Source of the DNA: Hirundichthys speculiger
Taxonomy: Eukaryota; Chordata; Actinopteri; Beloniformes; Exocoetidae
Assembly (NCBI GenBank): GCA_018398805.1
Contig: JAGFBZ010000371.1
Coordinates: 742,001-806,000, forward strand
DNA: 64,000 bases
Reading direction: 5' to 3'
Shown: positions 57,988 to 64,000 of the stretch, in pieces
How the letters are laid out: every line of letters starts with the position of its first letter
Position numbering within the stretch: the first letter of the stretch is position 1
Translations under genes and position numbers: made by a program
Notes under the pieces: generated by a model
Seen by the model: only the letters and a program-made list of their open reading frames with translations
What the model was told of the DNA's origin: nothing
Database searches by the model: none

Positions 57988-58520
57988 GGCAAGAGGGAAA
58001 GACATAAGCAGTGGTCTCAGAGAAGCAATTATCTGCCACGTGTCAGTCTGGAAAGGTTGTAAATCAATCTAAACAGTTTGGAGGTTTTGACGTTCTACAG
58101 CGCGGAAGGTTTTTCATAAGAGGAAAGCATTCAAGCGAGTCGTCAGTCCTCCTGGTCCCAGTAAACGTACCCCAGGTTCGGACTGTGCAACGCTCATCTG
58201 CTGCATCTCAGACCCTTGCAGGCCTCAGCGAGCATGTTGAATGTTAACTGTTGAAGTCCGTGACAGCACAGTTAAAAGAAGACTGAACAAGTGCAGCATG
58301 TTAGGAGGGCTGCCAAAAGAAAGCCTCTTCTGTCCAAAAAGAACACTGAGGGGCGACTGAGGCTCATCAGACGCCGTCTGAACGAACCAGATGACCTCTG
58401 GAACAACGTCTGTAGAGAGAAGACCAACATGCAGTGGTTTGGTCTCAGGGTTAACAGCACCATAACCGGTGAAAACCAAACGCAGCACCGTCTGCGCCGC
58501 CGTCCAGCGCAGCGATGAGG
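57988..58520 (+). pseudogene. Tc1-like transposase, N-terminal and central, broken
   Basis: From the ATG at 57988 the frame reads MARGKDISSGLREAI, then drifts. After frameshifts, KAFKRVVSPPGPSKRTPGSD matches the linker between the two DNA-binding helices. Around 58256 comes RDSTVKRRLNKC. From about 58306 comes KRKPLLSKKNTEGRLRL, then LNEPDDLWNNV and QWFG. The WTDE block carrying the first catalytic Asp is altered to CREK, and the rest of the DDE domain is lost. Terminal repeats were not identified. Confidence 0.85.
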
Positions 58521-58891
58521 CCCGTTCATCTGAGGTTTGCGGTTCTTTACAGTCCTCTCTTTACATTCACCTCCTTTGTACCAGACTGTTTGAGAGACAT
58601 GTGTGAAGCTTTACATTGTCCAACAGCTAAAGCTTAAGGCAAAAATGATCAGAAGTACGCAGAATCCAGACCTCAGGTGGACCCGGCTGAAACGCTGCTC
58701 AGTGGACTGAAGCACCAGGAAGAACTGGCCAAAGTTCTGACAAAAACACTGATAAAGTCCAACATACAACATACATGCATCAACAAGCTATTCAGTCATG
58801 GGGGTACTTAGTATTACCCACATAATTATTTTATTTTTCTTTTGGCTTCATTTTTCTTATGTGAATAACGGTGTGGTTAAAAAAAAAAACT
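58521..58891. other. No gene or classifiable repeat
   Basis: Short stretch between the Tc1 relic and the satellite-bearing hAT. It could include eroded 3' sequence of the Tc1 element, but no motif is readable. Confidence 0.4.
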
Positions 58892-59380
58892 AGTTTTACT
58901 AGGGCTGTCAGTCATTTACATTTTTACAATCGCGATTAATGGCATTTTTTTTAAATGTTCTGTTCATCCATCCATCATCTATACTAATTTTGTCTGCTTA
59001 CCGGCTTTATTTTTTTTAAGCCTTTAGTTTGAAAACCAGAAGTCCACCAATGCTGCCGTACTTTTTGGGGTCTTAATTCATCAGCTTCATCAGTGTATTT
59101 TTTTGACCGCAGTAATTTGCTGACGGTCCCTAAACTCCACGGCAGCAGCAGGTACTCAGAAGGACATTCAGCGCTGTTCCTGAGAGTTTTAGCCACGCCC
59201 ACTGAGCTTGGAGGGTTGATGACACTTGTGAAATATCTGACATGCTTATATCTACAAAATGATACCAACCTGGATGAAATCGGTGCCGTTTTCATGACGC
59301 TATTAAAGTTTAAAGAGAACAAAAACAAGAGAATGTTGGATGTGAAACTAACTTTACCGTACTGCGGTGGAAACTTCATT

Positions 59381-59463
59381 CCCAGCGACAGTAAATACAA
59401 ATAACCTTTTTCTGGTCAATGGACCCATCTGGCAGCACCTTAAGGCTAAACTAGCCGTTCATA
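59381..59463 (-). pseudogene. hAT BED-finger fragment, second copy
   Basis: The minus strand resembles 52569-52670 (LPDGS-I-DQKKVICIYC-like), with a further change in the first codons. It shows that both hAT copies derive from the same internally deleted progenitor. It is too short and damaged to function. Confidence 0.7.
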
Positions 59464-59580
59464 AGACCATGTCTGTCCCACATGTTGTCTGTAAATACAC
59501 TTATTGTCCGAGGGTCATTACAGAAATGTGTGTGCATTAATCTCGCGTAAAAAAAATAGTGGCGTTAAACTGAATTTGCG

Positions 59581-61187
59581 TTGACGCGTTATTGACGCGC
59601 TATTGACGCGCTATTGACGCGCTATTGACGCGCTATTGACGCGTTATTGACGTGTTATTGACGCGCTATTGACGCGCTATTGACACGCTATTGACGCGTT
59701 ATTGACGTGTTATTGACGCGTTATTGATGCGCTATTGACGCGCTATTGACACGCTATTGACGCGTTATTGATGCGATATTGATGCGCTATTGATGCGCTA
59801 TTGACGCGCTATTGACGCGTTATTGACGCGCTATTGGTACGATATTGATGCGCTATTGACGCGTTATTGACGCGCTATTGATGCGCTATTGACGCGCTAT
59901 TGACACGCTATTGACGCGTTATTGACGTGTTATTGGTACGATACTGATGCGCTATTGACGCGCCATTGGTACGATACTGATGCGCTATTGACGCGTTATT
60001 GACGCGCTATTGACGCACTATTGACGCGCTATTGACGCGTTATTGACGCGTTATTGACGCGCTATTGACGCGCTATTGACACGCTATTGACGCGTTATTG
60101 ACGTGTTATTGACGCGTTATTGATGCGCTATTGACGCGCTATTGACACGCTATTGACGCGTTATTAATGCGATATTGATGCGCTATTGATGCGCTATTGA
60201 TGCGCTATTGACGCATTATTGACGCGCTATTGACGCGTTATTGACGCGCTATTGGTACGATATTGATGCGCTATTGACGCGTTATTGACGCGCTATTGAC
60301 GCGCTATTGACGCGCTATTGGTACGATACTGATGCGCTATTGACGCGTTATTGACGCGCTATTGACGCGCTATTGACGCGCTATTGACACGCTATTGACG
60401 CGTTATTGACGTGTTATTGACGCGCTATTGACACGCTATTGACGCGTTATTGACGTGTTATTGACGCGTTATTGATGCGCTATTGACGCGCTATTGACAC
60501 GCTATTGACGCGTTATTGATGCGATATTGACGCGCTATTGATGCGCTATTGACGCGTTATTGACGCGCTATTGACGCGTTATTGACGCGCTATTGGTACG
60601 ATATTGACGCACTATTGACGCGTTATTGACGCGCTATTGACGCGTTATTGATGCGCTATTGACGCACTATTGACACGCTATTGACGCGTTATTGACGTGT
60701 TATTGGTACGATACTGATGCGCTATTGACGCGCCATTGGTACGATACTGATGCGCTATTGACGCGTTATTGACGCGCTATTGGTACGATATTGATGCGCT
60801 ATTGACGCGTTATTGATGCGCTATTGACGCGTTATTGACGCGCTATTGACGCGTTATTGATGCGCTATTGACGCGCTATTGACGCGCTATTGACGCGTTA
60901 TTGATGCGCTATTGACGCGCTATTGACACGCTATTGACGCGTTATTGACGTGTTATTGACGCGTTATTGACGCGTTATTGGTACGATACTGATGCGCTAT
61001 TGACGCGCTATTGGTACGATACTGATGCGCTATTGACGCGTTATTGACGCGCTATTGGTACGATATTGATGCGCTATTGACGCGTTATTGACGCGCTATT
61101 GACGCGTTATTGATGCGCTATTGACGCGCTATTGACACGCTATTGACGCGTTATTGACGCGTTATTGACGTGTTATTAACGCGTTAA
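59581..61187. repeat. 11-bp CpG-rich satellite, about 145 units
   Basis: The unit is TTGACGCGCTA or TTGACGCGTTA, in strict 11-bp phase for about 1.6 kb. Variant units are TTGATGCGCTA, TTGACACGCTA, TTGACGTGTTA and the divergent TTGGTACGATA. Blocks containing the TTGGTACGATA type recur, implying higher-order duplication. The unit differs by one base from TTAACGCGTTA in the subterminal part of the host hAT. Confidence 0.96.
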
Positions 61188-61209
61188 CTATAACAGCCCT
61201 AATTTTTAC

Positions 61210-62727
61210 ACAAAAACAAAAAAAACAGATTTAAAATAGAGAGGACAGACGTTGGCACATTTACCCCTCAAACACATTTCTCATCAAGAGTCTTAAAGGC
61301 ACCGATGGCTGGAAGCAGAAACACTGGATGGTCATGATGAGTCGTTCGCTCCTCTTTGTTACAAATTTAAGTTCCAGGATGTAGCCCCTGCTTTCAGCGG
61401 GATGATGTCAGCTCATCTCAAAAACGTCTGTATTTTTATCTCTGTGGAGGACCGGCGCTCACGTAAACCCGTCCAGTTGTTGCGGCAGAGGAGATAAGAC
61501 GCCTCAACAAATAAACGGGACTAAACAGTTAACACGAAGCCCCTTTCATGTCGCCTCTGTTGCGAGACGTTCAACAAGAGCGGTTGTTGCAGGCGCTCGC
61601 TGTTTATTTGAAACGCGCGACCTTTCACCTCTCCCTCACGCTCGCTCTGCCATACGTTACAGCCGCTCTGTGTACGCGTCAGCTGTCACCCGCTGCTTTT
61701 AGGGGCCTTCCAGACTAAACCACGTTGGCCATAAAATAGGTAAAAGTAACAAAAAAAAGAAATGCTGGGCTTGTTTAACGCAGCCTAATAATCCTGTGTA
61801 CTGTAATAAATCCCAGAATGAGCCCGGCCTGGAAAAGTGTCCTGATAGTTTATAATCCAGGCTTTCCTCGTGTTTTTAACTGTTTTGTTTCCATTCTTCG
61901 AGGACTCCCCCCCCCCCTTCGATCCGAGATACGTCTGCTTATTCCTTCAGCTGTCACGCACTTGAACTTTAAAGTTTGCACAGCGCTGCAGCGCGGCCGT
62001 TATTTATAAATCCCGTAAATGGGGGGATGACACAAAGGCCACTGGGCTTTTTTGGATGCTTCTTCAAAAGACGGGCTCTGTGTTTACAGGTTGGGAAAGG
62101 GCTGGGCTCGGGGACGTGGAGCCTGCAGTCTTTTACGATGTTGTCTTGTCTGTCACTTGACAGTTGACCGCCGCGCCGCTGCTCCTCCCCCGCTCAGTTA
62201 GATTTTCCGTTTGAAAGAAGAAGACGAAGGAGAGAAAAAAAAAAAAAAGATCCCAGGGGTCACCGTCGTGTCTGACTGTGTTTTGCCGAAGCCAGATGGG
62301 GGTTTTCCAATAAACAAGTGCACGAGGAGTATTTATACAGGCCGTGGCACCTGACGCCATAACACTCATGACACTCTGTTTAGTGGCCGAAGTTGCCATA
62401 AGTCACTTTGGAGAATTGAGTAAATATTTTCATTTTGGCTGTGCCGTTGTTTATTATAGAATTGTAAAAGTTCTAAATCTTTTCAAATCTTCTGTTGAGA
62501 TGATTTTTTTGGGGCTTTTTTTGTGTAACAGAAACAAAGCGGCTTGTACGTAGGGCCTATTTACTTTCAAACAAATCCAGAGACGCCACCTGCTCCCACG
62601 GCGGAGCTCCTGGTTTCTGCTGCCGTCGCAGGAAGATAAAGCCTTCCTCTGGCCCGTCCTGCGGGCACGTTGTCACATTCAGATGAGGCGCGTCACCCAT
62701 CACAGCCTCGCGTTACACTCTGTGAGT
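61210..62727. other. No gene; GC-rich patches and homopolymers
   Basis: A C run occurs near 61910 and an A run at about 62236-62249. About 61440-61720 and 61970-62350 are GC-rich. Frames under 90 codons have no recognised domain. Conserved regulatory DNA is possible but unproven. Confidence 0.4.
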
Positions 62728-62898
62728 ATCATGATTATGGGTGTGAAAAAAAAATCGATTTGGCAATATATCACGATTTTCGGCCGCCCAATATAATATC
62801 GATTTTTCAGCTCCTAATATCGATTTTTTTAGGATTTTTATTAAATGTGTAAAAACACACATATAATAAACAATAAATAGGTGGTTTTGAAGCAAATA

Positions 62899-63622
62899 CA
62901 GTGGTACCTCTACTTACGAACGTCTCTACGTACGAAATTTTCAGGTTACGAAACACCTCAACGGGAAAATATTGCCTCTTGGTTACGAAAGAAATTTCAG
63001 GATACGAAAGGCAAAAATACAGTACACGCTGCTACTCGCAGCTCCCAGAGTTTAGCGAACGAAAACATCCTTGTCGGCTCTGTATCTCGGTTTGAAAGCG
63101 GTGCGTCTGAGCTGCTCTTCCATTGGCTATCGCTTAGCATCTTCCTGGCATCCCTTTGGCTAGGAGGGCCTCTTGTCTGTATGAGCGTAACCCAGCAACC
63201 CAGATAAACGAACAATATTTAACCTCCGCCAAGGAGGTTATGTTTTTGTTTATCTGTCTGCCTGTGTTCAAGATAACTTTTCAGGAGTTGTCAGAAATGT
63301 GAAAAGGAAGAACTGATTTCATTTTGGGTGTGATCCAGAAGAAATACTGGATTCTGGATCACTTTCAAATTTTCGATAATTGTTGCGCTCGGTGGAGGTC
63401 CGCGCTCTCCGAGTATTTTTCTAGTTCTAACATGTATTTCTTACAGGTTTTTATGTCATTTCATGTATTTATAATTTATCTTAAAAAAATTATGTCCGAA
63501 TTTTGGGGGGGCTCGGAACGGATTAGGGCATTTACATGGAAAACGTGTCTCTACTTACGAACGTTTCAGGTTACGAAACTACTTTCCAGAACCAATTAAT
63601 TTCGTAAGTAGTGGTACCACTG
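62899..63622. mobile_element. Tc1/mariner-superfamily (pogo-like) element, middle of the nest
   Basis: The ends CAGTGGTACCTCTACTTACG and, in reverse complement, CAGTGGTACCACTACTTACG are inverted repeats flanked by TA (62897-62898 and 63623-63624). Subterminal TTACGAAA words recur. The sibling hAT copy at 31033-31052 shows the unoccupied site (GCAAATAGTTGTGAC in reverse complement). No transposase frame was recognised. Confidence 0.9.
63223..63425 (+). repeat. CCTCCGCC interspersed repeat, copy 4, innermost of the nest
   Basis: It starts CCTCCGCCAAGGAGGTTATG and ends GCGCTCTCCGAGTATTTTTC then TAG, with the long middle section seen in copies 1 and 2 deleted. Both termini are preserved, so internal deletion rather than truncation shaped it. 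Confidence 0.82.
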
Positions 63623-63834
63623 TAGTTTTGACTCAATTTGTCCTCTGAATGATCAATATCATCTGATGAACATATACAGCAAATTGATTTTTCATCGCTA
63701 CTATTAATTTTGATATTGACTGGGTAGAATATCGCAATATATCATAATATGGTGATAATATCGTATCGTGACCCAAGTATCATGATACATATCGTATTGC
63801 GAGGTCCTTGTCAATACTCACCCCTAATCATGAT

Positions 63835-64000
63835 GCTGCTGGATTTAAGCGGCAGGAGACACGAGGCACCAAACGGTCCTGGATGTTGAAATTACACCGG
63901 CCCAATGATGGTGTGAAGAAGACTTCGGTCCGGGAGAAAAGCCACTGGGATAAATCGAGACGGCACGTCAGCTGCGCTGGAAAACAGCCACCAAAATCCA
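63835..64000. other. No feature seen
   Basis: The last 166 bases are unremarkable. No repeat end or exon is visible before the window edge. Confidence 0.5.

Larger units (their letters stand above)
58900..61201 (-). mobile_element. hAT element, TAGGGCTGT family, inflated by a satellite
   Basis: The left end TAGGGCTGTCAGTCATTTAC and right end TAACAGCCCTA are inverted repeats. The flanks AGTTTTAC (58892-58899) and ATTTTTAC (61202-61209) match at 7 of 8 positions. The interior (58966-59530) is the inverse of the 52415-53166 element, including the SINE tail and BED fragment. An 11-bp satellite fills 59581-61187, so the 2.3-kb length is mostly tandem repeat. Confidence 0.92.
62736..63826. mobile_element. 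hAT-like MITE, TAGGGGTG family, copy 4, outermost of a nest
   Basis: The left end is TATGGGTGTGAAAAAAAAAT and the right end CAATACTCACCCCTA. The flanks are identical 8-mers ATCATGAT (62728-62735 and 63827-63834). The orientation is opposite to copies 1 and 3. A 724-bp TA-flanked element at 62899-63622 interrupts it, and that in turn holds a CCTCCGCC repeat. Confidence 0.92.

Noticed and set aside
58984..59400. 138-codon minus frame with similarity to a plus frame at 52667-52930
   Set aside because: The similarity reflects two copies of the same hAT interior, and the second copy loses the frame. It is not evidence of a host gene.
59581..61187. CRISPR-like array
   Set aside because: It is a head-to-tail 11-bp satellite without spacers in vertebrate DNA.

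Overview
The window looks like nuclear DNA of a ray-finned (teleost-type) fish. Several transposon families I recognise from fish genomes are present (Tc1-like elements, many hAT families, an L2-type LINE, a tRNA-related SINE with a TGGA-rich tail). There are vertebrate-type TTAGGG tracts, many poly-A/T and CA runs, and no bacterial gene organisation. I found no exon, RNA gene or promoter of a host gene that I could support. The DNA is best read as a gene desert or the interior of a very large intron, and the single-copy stretches may hold conserved non-coding elements that cannot be judged from one sequence.

Layout: 1-4.9 kb mostly single-copy; 4.9-6.6 kb an L2-like LINE carrying a SINE and a TIR element; 7.9-9.0 kb two short hAT elements and a SINE fragment; 12.2-12.7 kb the first of four copies of a CCTCCGCC repeat; 15.1-16.0 kb a hAT relic with a BED-finger fragment; 18.1 kb a hAT element; 19.9-21.15 kb a hAT element split by a TA-flanked insertion; 23.2 kb a Tc1 fragment; 24.2-25.0 kb a hAT element whose inverted partner lies at 42.2-42.9 kb; 26.1-27.9 kb repeats with one nesting; 28.6 and 29.9 kb telomere-like tracts; 30.5-31.2 kb two hAT elements; 32.85-34.4 kb a Tc1 relic split by a hAT; 35.6-36.6 and 38.8-39.8 kb teleost repeats, the second with a 48-bp minisatellite; 44.6-46.0 kb a long hAT relic; 47.1-47.8 kb a TATGGAGC-ended element; 48.2-50.2 kb a Tc1 fragment and a composite repeat with a TTAA-flanked insert; 51.5-53.2 kb a CCTCCGCC copy split by a SINE, then a hAT; 54.5-55.9 kb a Tc1 relic split by a second TATGGAGC element; 56.8-57.8 kb a recombined hAT carrying a third member of that group; 58.0-58.5 kb a Tc1 pseudogene; 58.9-61.2 kb a hAT whose interior is a 1.6-kb, 11-bp CpG-rich satellite; 62.7-63.8 kb a three-level nest.

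The most informative result is that many elements can be delimited to the base by their own target-site duplications. Several insertions can also be checked against an unoccupied sibling copy inside this same window. Three elements (47103-47784, 54624-55571, 57386-57681) share TAYGGAG-type ends and 6-bp target duplications, which fits the rarely discussed IS3EU-type transposons rather than hAT or Tc1. All transposase remnants seen are broken, so nothing here is predicted to be autonomous.
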